The notes: generated from the letters alone by a model not told the origin. Shown: positions 18,751 to 28,768, counted from the first letter of the stretch. The stretch: 42,247 nt of DNA from Acidobacteriaceae bacterium (GCA_025934135.1 JAICYR010000006.1:1-42247); one strand, 5' to 3'. A program made the numbers and translations.

Positions 18751-21700
18751 ATGCAGTTATTGGACGAGGCCGGGCGCTCTGGTGGCGCGGGCGAGGAAGG
18801 ACGGATTTTGGTTTTTCGGGGTAGAGCCGGCGGTTTTGGAAGTTTGCGATTCGAATCGCGATGGGGGTTGTTGGTTGGAGCGGTCTGCTTTGCTTTGACC
18901 CTTATCGCTGCGGCGCAAACTCCGGATACGGCGGCGTTGCGCGGCGTGATCACCGGACCGAATGGGCATCCGCTCGCGGGCGTGCGGCTGACCATAGAGG
19001 ATGCGCACCACCGCCCGGTCCGCGAATTACGCACCGGCGCGCAAGGTGATTTTGTCGCGAACGATCTTCCGGCGGGAACCGCTCTGGCCGTCACCGCCGC
19101 ATATCCGGGCTTTGCGGAAGTGCACTCCGGCGCGATTGTGCTGGCTTCCGGCTCAATGGCGAGCCTGCAACTCAGCATGCGCATCGCCACCGCTCGCGCC
19201 GAGGTGCATGTGACCGGAGAAGCCGGCGAGGTGCGCATCGATGAACCGCAATTGGGAATTCGCCTGACGCCGGAGCAAATGCGTAGTATGCCGCTGCTGA
19301 ACCGGCAAATCACCGGGCTTCCGCTGCTGAATGCGTCGAACCGCCCGGCCATCAACCAGGGCGACATTTTTATGAACCAAGTCCTGTTCACCGCCAACGG
19401 CTCGGGACGCCGCCAGACGTGGTTTGAAGTGGACGGCGCAAGCGCGAACGACACGTGGGGACGGCAGACCATCTTTACAAATATTCCGCTCAATGCCGTT
19501 GCCGAGATGACGGTCCTCGACAATGCTTTCGCCGCCAACTACGGCTTTGGAGAGGGTGCGGTGGTCAACATTGTGACGCGCAGCGGCAGCGATGTTTTTC
19601 ATGGCGACGTGCTCGCGATGTGGCGGCCGTCCGGGCCCGAGGCGAAGCTCTCAGGCTTCTCGGAGGCAAACGCGACCAGCGGCAAGGACATTACCAACGA
19701 CACTCTGGCACAGGGCGCGGCTACCCTTTCGGGACCGCTGGTGAAGAACGGGCGCACTTCCTTCCTTGGCTCGGCGGAGTACAGCTACCAGAACCGCACG
19801 TCGCCCGTCACCTCGCCGATTGCTCCTGGGAACTTTGTCGGACATTATCGAGACTGGCTTGGGTTTCTGCGGATCGACCACACGATCCGCGCGGGCCAGC
19901 GAGTGTTTTTTCACGCGGGCGTGGACAGCTTCTTTGATACGAACCCGAACGGCACCGTTGGCGGGAACACGTTGCCCAGCGTGGACCGCGTTTTCCACCG
20001 CCGCACTTACACAGCCGAGGTTGGCGACACCGCCGTGTTGAGCAATTCGACGGTCAACGACGCGCGGCTTCAGTTCCAGTTGGCGTCGCCGATTACGCAG
20101 TTTTCGCCCGTCCTCTCCGGAACGCAATACACGGTGCCGATTTCTTCAGGAGGGACGTTTACTTCGGGCACTTCGCAATCGGCGCTGCTGCTCAACCGGC
20201 AGTTTGAGGCGGTTGATACGCTGTCCAAAAGCTGGAGCCGGAATTCGCTCGACCTTGGCTTTGAGGTCATCCACGCGCGAAACGGCGGCGACAGCAAGGA
20301 ATTCGGAGGGCCGATCTACGACGGGCAGCTCGTTTATAAAACCTGCACGGAGGCGGTCGAGGTTTGCGAAAGCCCGGCTTATCTGGGCGACATCAACAAC
20401 GTGCAGAGCTATACGCAAAGCTATGGAAACGCGAATTACGTGGTCAATGACACGCTTGCCGCCGTATTCGCACAAGATGATTACAGAGCGACTCCGAATC
20501 TTGTCCTGAATCTGGGTCTGCGATACGAGTTGCAGACCTTTACGGATTCGCGCGCCGATTTCGCTCCGCGCATCGGGTTCGCTTATAACGTCGCGGGGCG
20601 CGGCACCACCACGGTCCGCGGAGGGTTCGGCATTTACCATGCGCAGGTGGTCGACAACTCAGAGGCGAACTACGCCCTGACGGGGCCGACCGGCGTATTC
20701 AACTACACCGCGCAGGCCGGACAGGTTGGCTTTCCCGCGAGTGTGGCGGACGTGCCGCTTCCGGCATTTCCAACCGGAGCGGTCGCGCCACTGCGCAGCC
20801 TCTATCTGCGCCCCGGACGCGCGAGTTATTACAACCAGTTCTTCCCAACCAGCACGCTGATCGGCTATCCGGACGCGTTGCTGAATCCCTACAACGAGCA
20901 GTGGACGCTGGGGATCGAGCGCCAGCTTGCTCCGCGGTTGGTGCTCAGCGCGGACTACGTTGGTTCGCACACGCTCAGGATTGTTCGCCCGCTCGATGTC
21001 GATTCGCCGTCCTCGTACATTCGCACGGAGCCGGGCAAGGTAAGGAGCGCACAGGCAGCGAACTGCTCGCGTCCATATTGGATTGCCTGGTACGCGCAGC
21101 ATGGGCTTGCCTGTGACTCCACAAAGGCGCAGTCCAGCGGCCCGACGCCGCCGTACAGCGTGATTCAGAGCGACGTGAACGATGGCGTTGGCTATTACCA
21201 GGCGCTGGATGCCAACCTGAACTATCACGCCGCGAATGGCTCCGCGCTGCTGGCCAGCTATACCTATTCGCATGCGCTCGATACCGTCGACCCGGACGTG
21301 CCCGGTCAGAACCCCAACGATGCGCTGATGACTGGCGCGGCGGAATTGGGCAATGCGATTTTCGATCAGCGGCATCGCCTGGTCCTGAGCGGCGTGTATG
21401 CTGCGCCGTTTGGAATAACAGCGGGCGGAATCGCGACACTGGCCAGCGGGTTTCCGTATAACGTCGTCACCGGCGTTAGCAACAGCGGCGATACCGGCGC
21501 GACCACCGACAGGCCCGTCATCAACGGCGTAGTGATTGGCCGCAACACCGGACGCGGCACGCCCATCTACGATGTTTCTCCTTTTCTGGGCAAGCGGATT
21601 GCGCTGGCGAGCGAGCGCGTCCACGCCAACCTGCGCGTCGAAGCATTCAATGTGCTGAATCACCGGAACGTCGTCGGCTTCAGCGGCACTTACGGAAACG

Positions 21701-21798
21701 GCGCCACTCCCAGTATCGGGTTTGGGGACCCGCTCGCCGGTGTCACCAACCAATTGCCGGCGCGCGAGATGCAATTTTCGGTGCAGTTGGACTTCTGA
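18751..21798 (+). CDS. TonB-dependent receptor, Oar-like, with N-terminal carboxypeptidase-regulatory-like domain
   Basis: ALRGVITGPNGHPLAGVRLTIEDAHHR...; plug motif; many beta-strand repeats; ends REMQFSVQLDF (outer-membrane beta-barrel C-terminal Phe). Start uncertain. Confidence 0.88.
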   Translation: MQLLDEAGRSGGAGEEGRILVFRGRAGGFGSLRFESRWGLLVGAVCFALTLIAAAQTPDTAALRGVITGPNGHPLAGVRLTIEDAHHRPVRELRTGAQGDFVANDLPAGTALAVTAAYPGFAEVHSGAIVLASGSMASLQLSMRIATARAEVHVTGEAGEVRIDEPQLGIRLTPEQMRSMPLLNRQITGLPLLNASNRPAINQGDIFMNQVLFTANGSGRRQTWFEVDGASANDTWGRQTIFTNIPLNAVAEMTVLDNAFAANYGFGEGAVVNIVTRSGSDVFHGDVLAMWRPSGPEAKLSGFSEANATSGKDITNDTLAQGAATLSGPLVKNGRTSFLGSAEYSYQNRTSPVTSPIAPGNFVGHYRDWLGFLRIDHTIRAGQRVFFHAGVDSFFDTNPNGTVGGNTLPSVDRVFHRRTYTAEVGDTAVLSNSTVNDARLQFQLASPITQFSPVLSGTQYTVPISSGGTFTSGTSQSALLLNRQFEAVDTLSKSWSRNSLDLGFEVIHARNGGDSKEFGGPIYDGQLVYKTCTEAVEVCESPAYLGDINNVQSYTQSYGNANYVVNDTLAAVFAQDDYRATPNLVLNLGLRYELQTFTDSRADFAPRIGFAYNVAGRGTTTVRGGFGIYHAQVVDNSEANYALTGPTGVFNYTAQAGQVGFPASVADVPLPAFPTGAVAPLRSLYLRPGRASYYNQFFPTSTLIGYPDALLNPYNEQWTLGIERQLAPRLVLSADYVGSHTLRIVRPLDVDSPSSYIRTEPGKVRSAQAANCSRPYWIAWYAQHGLACDSTKAQSSGPTPPYSVIQSDVNDGVGYYQALDANLNYHAANGSALLASYTYSHALDTVDPDVPGQNPNDALMTGAAELGNAIFDQRHRLVLSGVYAAPFGITAGGIATLASGFPYNVVTGVSNSGDTGATTDRPVINGVVIGRNTGRGTPIYDVSPFLGKRIALASERVHANLRVEAFNVLNHRNVVGFSGTYGNGATPSIGFGDPLAGVTNQLPAREMQFSVQLDF

Positions 21799-21804
21799 GC
21801 AGCC

Positions 21805-24800
21805 TTAACGAGTCATTGCGTAGTGGACCTGCTCCTCTATGGCGGAAATCTGTAGCGGCTTGCGTTGAGCGCGTGTAAGCGCGGCGTTCACCCGGTTCAG
21901 GTCCGATGCCTTGTATTGCTTCCACGCCTCGATGCCTGCGTTAGCGGCTTTGCTCATCTGGTTAAAGATGGCGATTGCCTGCGACGGAGCGGTGCGGTCG
22001 CCGCTCTCCACTATTCCCAGAGCGACGCCGAGTCCGGCATTGGCCTGCGCCAGCCCTGGCTTCTGTGAGTCCTCATCGCCCTTGATTTCGTCCAGTTTTC
22101 GCAGCGCATCGTGGAGAGCCGCTTGCAACTCGGCGGGATTATTTTTCTCACCGGACTCTTTCTTGAGTTGGGTCTCCACGCTCTCCAACTCCGCCATGGC
22201 TTTGCGGCTGGCGAGCGTCTGCGTGTAGATGGAATCGGCCAGCGTGAATTGCTCATCGAGCACCTGGGCTGTAGCGCCGGAGCGCGGGTCCATTGTGACC
22301 TTCAGCGGCTGCTCCATAGTCGTTCCATCCACTGAGAGCCGCACCGTGTATGTGCCGGGCGCGACGCGGGGGCCCGCGGGAACGCTGCTCGCGTCATCGT
22401 CGCCGCCCATTGAGGTGCCGGAGCCTCCCACGCGCAGGTCCCACACAAAGCGGTGTTCTCCCGCGCTGGTTTCAAGCACCTGCGGCTTGGGGAACCATCG
22501 CTCCGCGATCGGCAGAAGCGGACGCTTCACCGTCGTCTTGTCCTCGCTCGAGTAGTGGCGAATGACGTGGCCCTGGCCATCCAGTATCTGCAACGAGACC
22601 TTCTGTGCGTTGCCGCCAAGGTAATAATCGACGATTGCGCCATCCGGTGGGTTCTTCGCCTGCGGCTCCTCGGGCGGCAATGGAGTACCGAGAGATCCAT
22701 CGTTGTCGACGCGAACGGCAGTGGGCGGGGCGTAGAGATAAGCCTGCTTGTCCTGCGCGGAGGCGGCCTGCCGAAGCGGAGCAATATCATCGAGAACCCA
22801 GAAGGAGCGCCCGTGCGTGGCCACGATGAGGTCGTTGCCATGCACATCCATGTCGCGAACCGATGCTACAGGCAGGTTGAGCTGAAGCGGCTGCCAGTTG
22901 TCTCCGCCATTGAAGGAGACGTAGATCCCAAGCTCGGTTCCCGCAAATAGCAAATTCTTTTGCACGGGATCCTCGCGCACCGCGCGGACAAAGTAATTTG
23001 CGGGAATGCCGTTGACCGCCAGCTTCCAGGTCTTGCCAAAATCGTGCGTGATGTAGATGTAGGGCTTCTGGTCATCGAGCCGATGCCTGTCGATGGCCGC
23101 ATACGCGGTTGCAGGATCAAGATGTGACGCCTCGATGAGAGAAATCTTGCTCCATGACGAAAGTCCCGGCGGTGTGACATCACGCCAGGTCTTACCGCCG
23201 TCAGTGGTCAGATGGATGAGTCCCGTATCGCTGCCGACCCAGATTTCGTCGTCGTTAAGCGGAGACGGCGCGATGGTGTAGACCACGCCATAGCCTCGCT
23301 GTTTGGCGTTGGCGGGCGTCGTCGGCCCACTCTCGCTCGTGCCGGCGACAGCGCCGGTGAGGTCCGGGCTGATCTGTTGCCAGTGCAGACCGCCATCCGT
23401 CGTCTTCATCACATACTGCGTGCCCAGATAGAGCGACGTATGATCGGCGGGAGAAAACACTAGCACTGGAGTCCACGGGTCGCGATAGCGGCGCTTGTTG
23501 ATCGGGGTATCGAATCCATCGAGCGGCCATGGAGCGATGTTTTGGCTGAACGAGGTGCGAAGATTAAATCGCTTCAGCGTGCCGTAGGTGTCGGTGAGGT
23601 AAATAATGTCTTCGTCTTTGGGATCAATCGCGATATATCCGCTCTCGCTGCCTCCGGGCAGGAACCAGTCCCGCGTGTCGATGTGTCCATGGTCGGAGCG
23701 GCTGTGGACGGCAATGGATCCGCTGTCCTGCTGCGCTCCATAAATAGAGTACGGAAACTTGTGGTCGGTGGTGACGTGATAGAGCTGCGCCGTGGGCTGG
23801 TTGTACCAAGTTGTCCAGGTCTTGCCGCAGTCCAGGCTCACGGTCGTGCCCTGATCGACCCCCAGCACAAGGTGGCTTGGGTTTTTCGGATCGATCCATA
23901 ACTGGTGATAGTCGTCCCCGCCCGGCGCGCCGCGCACAATCTGGATGGTCTTGCCGCCGTCTTCGGTGCGATAAAGCGCGACGTTGGGAATGTAGAGAAC
24001 ATCGGGATTGGTCGGATCAATCGCCAGCGAATTGAAGTACCATCCGCGGCTGGTGAGGCGCGCATCGCTGTTGACCAGCTTCCACGTGTCCCCTCCATCG
24101 TCGGAGCGATAGAGTCCGGAATGGCCCGGGGTATCAATGGTCGCGTAGACGCGCCGGCCGTCCGCGCTGACAGCAACACCGGTGCGCGCCCATGCTCCGG
24201 CTGGCAGCCCGTGTCCAGAGAGTTGTTCCCAGTGCGCGCCTCCGTCTGTTGAGCGATAGAGTCCGTTGCCCGGCCCCTCGAGCGGCGGATAGGTGCTCCA
24301 GGGTGGCCGATGCGCATTCCATGTCGCAGCGATCAGGATGTCAGGCTTCGCGGTGGCCATGGCCAAGTCGGCGATGCCGACGTCCGGCCCTTTATCCAGC
24401 ACTCGCTGCCAGTGTTCGCCCGCGTCTGTTGACTTGTACACTCCGCGCTCGTCGCTCGGACCGTACGCGTGTCCCAGCACGCCGACGTACACCGTCTTTG
24501 CGTCGGACGGATCGACAAGGATCCGGCTGATCTGGCGCGAGTCGCGCAGTCCGATGAATTTCCAGGTCTTCCCCGCGTCATCGCTGCGATATACGCCATC
24601 TCCGGAGGAAAGGTCGGAGCGAATGTCTGACTCGCCGGTGCCGGCGTAAATCACCGTCGGGTCGGAAGGAGCTACCGCCAGCGCGCCAATGGAGGCGACG
24701 GTTTCATGATCGAAAATCGGCTTCCACACCGTTCCCGCGTCGGTCGTCTTCCACACGCCGCCATCGACGCCGCCGAAATAAAAAGTGTTGTCGCTGCCGG

Positions 24801-24981
24801 GAACTCCGGTAACGGCGACCACTCGGCCTGCGCGGAAAGGCCCGACAAGTCGCCACTGCAGCCCGCTGAACAGCTTCGGCGAGAGCGTCTGTGCGGGTAT
24901 GATGTTTGGCATGCAAAGGCAAGCGATGGCAACAGGAAGCATGCGTAAGCGGCTGGGCAGCATAGAACGTAGTGCCTTCAT
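21805..24981 (-). CDS. Secreted Asp-box / sortilin (VPS10)-like beta-propeller protein, paralog 2
   Basis: Signal MKALRSMLPSRLRMLPVAIACLCMPNIIPAQ; GGVWKTTDAGTVWKPIFDHETVASIGALAVAPSDPTVIYAGTGE. Same architecture as paralog 1. Start at 24981, not 25326. Confidence 0.88.
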   Translation of the reverse strand: MKALRSMLPSRLRMLPVAIACLCMPNIIPAQTLSPKLFSGLQWRLVGPFRAGRVVAVTGVPGSDNTFYFGGVDGGVWKTTDAGTVWKPIFDHETVASIGALAVAPSDPTVIYAGTGESDIRSDLSSGDGVYRSDDAGKTWKFIGLRDSRQISRILVDPSDAKTVYVGVLGHAYGPSDERGVYKSTDAGEHWQRVLDKGPDVGIADLAMATAKPDILIAATWNAHRPPWSTYPPLEGPGNGLYRSTDGGAHWEQLSGHGLPAGAWARTGVAVSADGRRVYATIDTPGHSGLYRSDDGGDTWKLVNSDARLTSRGWYFNSLAIDPTNPDVLYIPNVALYRTEDGGKTIQIVRGAPGGDDYHQLWIDPKNPSHLVLGVDQGTTVSLDCGKTWTTWYNQPTAQLYHVTTDHKFPYSIYGAQQDSGSIAVHSRSDHGHIDTRDWFLPGGSESGYIAIDPKDEDIIYLTDTYGTLKRFNLRTSFSQNIAPWPLDGFDTPINKRRYRDPWTPVLVFSPADHTSLYLGTQYVMKTTDGGLHWQQISPDLTGAVAGTSESGPTTPANAKQRGYGVVYTIAPSPLNDDEIWVGSDTGLIHLTTDGGKTWRDVTPPGLSSWSKISLIEASHLDPATAYAAIDRHRLDDQKPYIYITHDFGKTWKLAVNGIPANYFVRAVREDPVQKNLLFAGTELGIYVSFNGGDNWQPLQLNLPVASVRDMDVHGNDLIVATHGRSFWVLDDIAPLRQAASAQDKQAYLYAPPTAVRVDNDGSLGTPLPPEEPQAKNPPDGAIVDYYLGGNAQKVSLQILDGQGHVIRHYSSEDKTTVKRPLLPIAERWFPKPQVLETSAGEHRFVWDLRVGGSGTSMGGDDDASSVPAGPRVAPGTYTVRLSVDGTTMEQPLKVTMDPRSGATAQVLDEQFTLADSIYTQTLASRKAMAELESVETQLKKESGEKNNPAELQAALHDALRKLDEIKGDEDSQKPGLAQANAGLGVALGIVESGDRTAPSQAIAIFNQMSKAANAGIEAWKQYKASDLNRVNAALTRAQRKPLQISAIEEQVHYAMTR

Positions 24982-25106
24982 GATTGCTTCGATTGTGAAT
25001 GGAAAGAGTAAAGCTGGCAAGATTTCACAATGAAGGCCGCGAGACGAGCGGAAGCCGGCGATGCTGGAAATATGAGAATGGAGCGCGGAAAAGAACAGTG
25101 CGAACA

Positions 25107-26912
25107 ATGATGATGAGAGCGTTTGGCGTGGTGGGACCGGGTCTTCTGCTGCTTTCCGGCGCATTTGCTTGCGCAGCGCCGGTCGAGGGTTTTCCGCCGC
25201 AACTGCCTTCAGCGGACCTGGTCTTGCAGAACGGAGTGATCGAAACACTTGATCCGCTGCAACCGCGAGTGGCGGCGCTCGCGATTCGAGATGGGCGAAT
25301 TGAAGCGATGGGCGGCAATGAGGCAATTTCGCATTACGTTGGACCGAATACCAAAGTGCTTGACCTGCGCGGCGCGTTCGTCACTCCGGGGTTCATCGAG
25401 GGACATGGTCATCTTATGCAGACCGGTCAATCACTGACGGAGTTGAACATTGGCAAGGCTCCTAACTGGGACGCAATCGTGTCGCTGGTGAAAGCCGCCG
25501 TGGCGAAGGCCAAACCCGGCGAGTGGATCGTGGGCACGGGCTGGCAGCAGAGCAAGTGGAACAAAGTTCCGCAGCCGAATGTTGACGGACTTCCGTTGCC
25601 GGCGGGCCTGGACGCGGTGTCGCCTAATAATCCGGTGATACTGGAGCACGCGAGCGGGCACGCTACTTATGCGAATGCGGCGGCGCTGAAGCTCGCCGGG
25701 ATTAACAGCAAGACGCCCGACCCGCCCGGCGGAAGCATCGTTCGCGATGCTCAGGGGAATGCGATTGGGATGCTGCGCGATACAGCGCAGGAGCCGGTGG
25801 ACCGCGCGTACAACCGCTATCTTTCCAGCCTGCCGCCGCAGGCCGCTGAAGCGCGGCGCGAACAGGCGCTGAAAGTGGCGCTCCAAAATGAAATCAGCAA
25901 AGGCGTTACCACCTTTGTGGACATGGGCGAGGATTTCCAGACAATCGACTGGCTGAAGCAGCAAGCGGCGAAGGGCCTGCCGCTGCGGCTGTACATCAAC
26001 ATCAATGGCGAATCGGTGTCGGAACTGGACAAGCGCCTCGCTCAGTACCGCATCATTGGTTATGCGAACAATCACTTTACCGTGCGAGGCATTGGAGAAA
26101 TTATTTCCGACGGCGCGCTCGGCACGCGCAGCGCGTGGTTCCTCAAGCCGTACAGCGACGCGCCTGATATTACGGGCAAGAATGTAACTCCCATGAGCAC
26201 AATTCAGCAAATCTCGCAGATTGCGGCGCGGGATGGATTTCAGCTTTCAGTCCATGCGATTGGCGACCGTGCGAACCGTGAAACGCTGGATGTGTTCCAG
26301 AAGATCTTCACGGACGATCCTGCCGCGCACGCCTTGCGGTGGCGGATTGAGCACGCGCAGCACCTGAATCCTTCCGACATTTTGCGCTTCGCCCAGCTTG
26401 GCGTCATTGCGTCCATGCAGTCCATTCATGCGTGCTCGGATGCGCCGTTCGTTGCCCCGCGTCTCGGCGAGCAGCGCGCGCGCGAGGGGGCCTACGTGTG
26501 GCATTCGCTTATTCAAACCGGCGCGATATTGGTGGACGGGACGGACACTCCGGTCGAGGACACCAATCCGATTCCGAATTTTTATTGCGGCGTGACGCGG
26601 CGCGAGGGGAATGGGACCCTCTTCTTTCCCGAGCAGGCCAAGACGCGAATGCAGGAATTGCGTTCCTATACCTGGAACAATGCCTATGCGATTTTCGAGG
26701 AGCGCGAGCTGGGCTCGCTCGTCCCCGGCAAGTTGGCTGATCTCGATGTGTTTTCGGGCGACCTGCTGAAGATGCCCGCGGACCAGATTATGCGGACGCG
26801 CGTGCTTTACACAATTGTCGGAGGCAAGATTGTTTACCAGCGGCGCGGCGCGGCCGACTGGCGCAGCGGAGAATTATTTCCTGCAATGGCCGAGTTCGAC
26901 CACGTGAATTGA
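25107..26912 (+). CDS. Exported amidohydrolase (YtcJ-like, amidohydrolase family 3)
   Basis: Signal segment MMMRAFGVVGPGLLLLSGAFACA; ADLVLQNGVIETLDPLQPRVAALAIRDGRIEAMG, FVTPGFIEGHGHLMQTG, SVHAIGDRANRETLD, GTDTPVED. Start placed at ATG 25107. Confidence 0.9.
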   Translation: MMMRAFGVVGPGLLLLSGAFACAAPVEGFPPQLPSADLVLQNGVIETLDPLQPRVAALAIRDGRIEAMGGNEAISHYVGPNTKVLDLRGAFVTPGFIEGHGHLMQTGQSLTELNIGKAPNWDAIVSLVKAAVAKAKPGEWIVGTGWQQSKWNKVPQPNVDGLPLPAGLDAVSPNNPVILEHASGHATYANAAALKLAGINSKTPDPPGGSIVRDAQGNAIGMLRDTAQEPVDRAYNRYLSSLPPQAAEARREQALKVALQNEISKGVTTFVDMGEDFQTIDWLKQQAAKGLPLRLYININGESVSELDKRLAQYRIIGYANNHFTVRGIGEIISDGALGTRSAWFLKPYSDAPDITGKNVTPMSTIQQISQIAARDGFQLSVHAIGDRANRETLDVFQKIFTDDPAAHALRWRIEHAQHLNPSDILRFAQLGVIASMQSIHACSDAPFVAPRLGEQRAREGAYVWHSLIQTGAILVDGTDTPVEDTNPIPNFYCGVTRREGNGTLFFPEQAKTRMQELRSYTWNNAYAIFEERELGSLVPGKLADLDVFSGDLLKMPADQIMRTRVLYTIVGGKIVYQRRGAADWRSGELFPAMAEFDHVN

Positions 26913-26930
26913 GCGCGCGGAATCATTCCC

Positions 26931-26963
26931 TTGTATACAATTTTGTAGACAATCGGGTATAGT
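26931..26963 (+). promoter_or_regulatory. Tandem GntR-type palindromes overlapping a -10-like TATAGT
   Basis: TTGTATACAA (26931-26940, perfect palindrome) and TTGTAGACAA (26943-26952), 12 bp centre to centre, then TATAGT (26958-26963). Confidence 0.5.
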
Positions 26964-26998
26964 TGCTACGCATAAAAGCCAAGTGCGGGAAGGAAGAA

Positions 26999-28768
26999 AT
27001 GAAGGCCTTGAAATGCCTGCGGACTCGTGCGGTCCCTCAACAGATATGGCTGGCAATCGGCATTGCCCTGGCGCTGGCGTTTGCTTACGGGATTAAGCAA
27101 CCTGCCCCCGTGCAAGCCGCGCAAGCTGCGGCCCCGCCAGACGCATCGGCCTGGAAGCCGGGCCACACGATCGTGAATCCTCCCGTAAGGTTCGATCACT
27201 CCGCCCCGCTGCCGCAGTTGCTGGCGGCGTATCATCCTCCGCCTCCACGTCAGCGCCGTCGTGGCCGTCGCCCTTCAACGACCGCCCCGGTTGCCAAGCC
27301 CGCAGAAGCACCACCCCCGGCGATCATTGGCCCCAAAAGCGCGGCGGTAGAGCAGGTTAGTCAGGGCAACGGTTCGCAAGCCACGCAGGTAGCAAGCTTC
27401 GACGGACTTGGCGCGGGATTTAAAGGCCCGCAGGGCACGTCCACCGGACGAAATCCGTCGGACAATAGCCTTGCCGTCGGCCGCGATGAGATTGTGCAGA
27501 TTGTGAATTCACGGATGGCGATCTTCACGAAGAAAGGCGCGAAGTACGCCGAGACGGGTAAAGCTTTGTTTGGCCCCGTCGTAACGAACACGTTGTTCGT
27601 TGGTTTTGGCGGTCCCTGCGAGACGCAGGTCAGCGGAGACGCGGTGGTCCGCTACGATCAGCTCGCTAACCGCTGGCTGTTTGTGCTGCCCATCTTTCGC
27701 CACGCCGCGGACCAGCCGAATGCTCCCTATGGCATGTGCTATGCCATAAGCGAGGGCCCCGACCCTATGGGTGCCTATTACCGTTACGAATTCAACCGCC
27801 CGCTGTTCCCCGACTATCCTCGGCCCGCGGTCTGGCCGGATGCCTATTACCTGACGACCAGCACCGGGGACACTGTGATTCAAAAGCATGTGTGCGCGGT
27901 GGACCGGAGCAAGATGCTGCGCGGGCTCAAGACCGATGAGCAGTGCGAGGTCATTGACGGCGTGAGCTTTCTTAACCCCGCCGACCTTGATGGCCAGCGC
28001 CTCCCTCCAGCGGGGACGCCGGAGATCGTGATGGCGGCGGGCGGCACGCAACTGCATCAGGTCTTTGAAGACGATGGCATCTACGTGTGGCGGTTCCATG
28101 TGGACTGGAAAGACCCCGCCAAGACGCGCTTGACGGGCCCGGAAAAAATCACCGTGGCCCCATACCATTTTCTCTGCAACGGGCAACTCAGCAAATGCGT
28201 GCCCCAGCCGGGCACAGACGTCCGCGTGGATGCGCAGGGCGACAAGTTGATGCAGCGGCTCGTCTATCGCAACCTCGGCCATTACCAATCCATTGTGGCG
28301 TCTCAGTCCATCGATACAAAGGCAGGCGGAGGCGGCGTGCGCTGGTATGAGTTTCGACTGGACGGGGCGGGGCAGCCGCAATTGTTCCAACAGGGCACGT
28401 ATGCTCCGGACGGCGGCTATCGTTGGCTCCCCAGCATCGCGACGGACCGGAAGGGTGACATCGGTATCGGCTATTCGTTCGGCGATAAATCCGACTATCC
28501 CGGCCAACGTTTTGTTGCCCGGCGCGCCGCGGACGCGAAGGGGCAAATGACCCTTCAGGAAAATGTCGTGGCGGAGGGAATGGCCTCGCAGACGAATACC
28601 ATGCGATGGGAAGACTATACGACGCTCGATATTGACCCGAGCGACGATTGCACCTTCTGGTATGTCGGCGACTATTACCAAAAGGGCCAAGAAAATTACT
28701 CCACACGCATCGGCGCGTATCGCCTGCCGGGCTGCGCCGCAAGACACAAGTTTCTGGGCCTCTTCTGA
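26999..28768 (+). CDS. Exported hypothetical protein, beta-propeller-like, with Pro/Arg-rich linker
   Basis: Signal/TM segment QIWLAIGIALALAFAYG, then YHPPPPRQRRRGRRPSTTAPVAKPAEAPPP linker, then globular domain (NPSDNSLAVGRDEIVQIVNSRMAIFTKKG...). Confidence 0.65.
   Translation: MKALKCLRTRAVPQQIWLAIGIALALAFAYGIKQPAPVQAAQAAAPPDASAWKPGHTIVNPPVRFDHSAPLPQLLAAYHPPPPRQRRRGRRPSTTAPVAKPAEAPPPAIIGPKSAAVEQVSQGNGSQATQVASFDGLGAGFKGPQGTSTGRNPSDNSLAVGRDEIVQIVNSRMAIFTKKGAKYAETGKALFGPVVTNTLFVGFGGPCETQVSGDAVVRYDQLANRWLFVLPIFRHAADQPNAPYGMCYAISEGPDPMGAYYRYEFNRPLFPDYPRPAVWPDAYYLTTSTGDTVIQKHVCAVDRSKMLRGLKTDEQCEVIDGVSFLNPADLDGQRLPPAGTPEIVMAAGGTQLHQVFEDDGIYVWRFHVDWKDPAKTRLTGPEKITVAPYHFLCNGQLSKCVPQPGTDVRVDAQGDKLMQRLVYRNLGHYQSIVASQSIDTKAGGGGVRWYEFRLDGAGQPQLFQQGTYAPDGGYRWLPSIATDRKGDIGIGYSFGDKSDYPGQRFVARRAADAKGQMTLQENVVAEGMASQTNTMRWEDYTTLDIDPSDDCTFWYVGDYYQKGQENYSTRIGAYRLPGCAARHKFLGLF

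Noticed and set aside
18690-19538. N-terminal extension of the 1342-aa - strand ORF (15510..19538)
   Set aside because: It is antisense to the TonB receptor and precedes a clear signal peptide (MLTAARRLSFCLLCLTLISSPLLA) at 18671-18689; treated as open-frame artefact of high GC.
20659-21774. 371-aa - strand ORF antisense to the TonB receptor
   Set aside because: Arg/His/Gln-rich composition typical of an antisense frame in GC-rich DNA; no recognisable domain.
24982-25326. N-terminal extension of the 1173-aa - strand ORF
   Set aside because: Overlaps the amidohydrolase start and lies upstream of a clear signal peptide starting at 24981.
27230-27330. Possible low-complexity tandem repeat in the 601-aa protein gene
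   Set aside because: Codes for a Pro/Arg-rich linker but no regular nucleotide repeat unit was seen.
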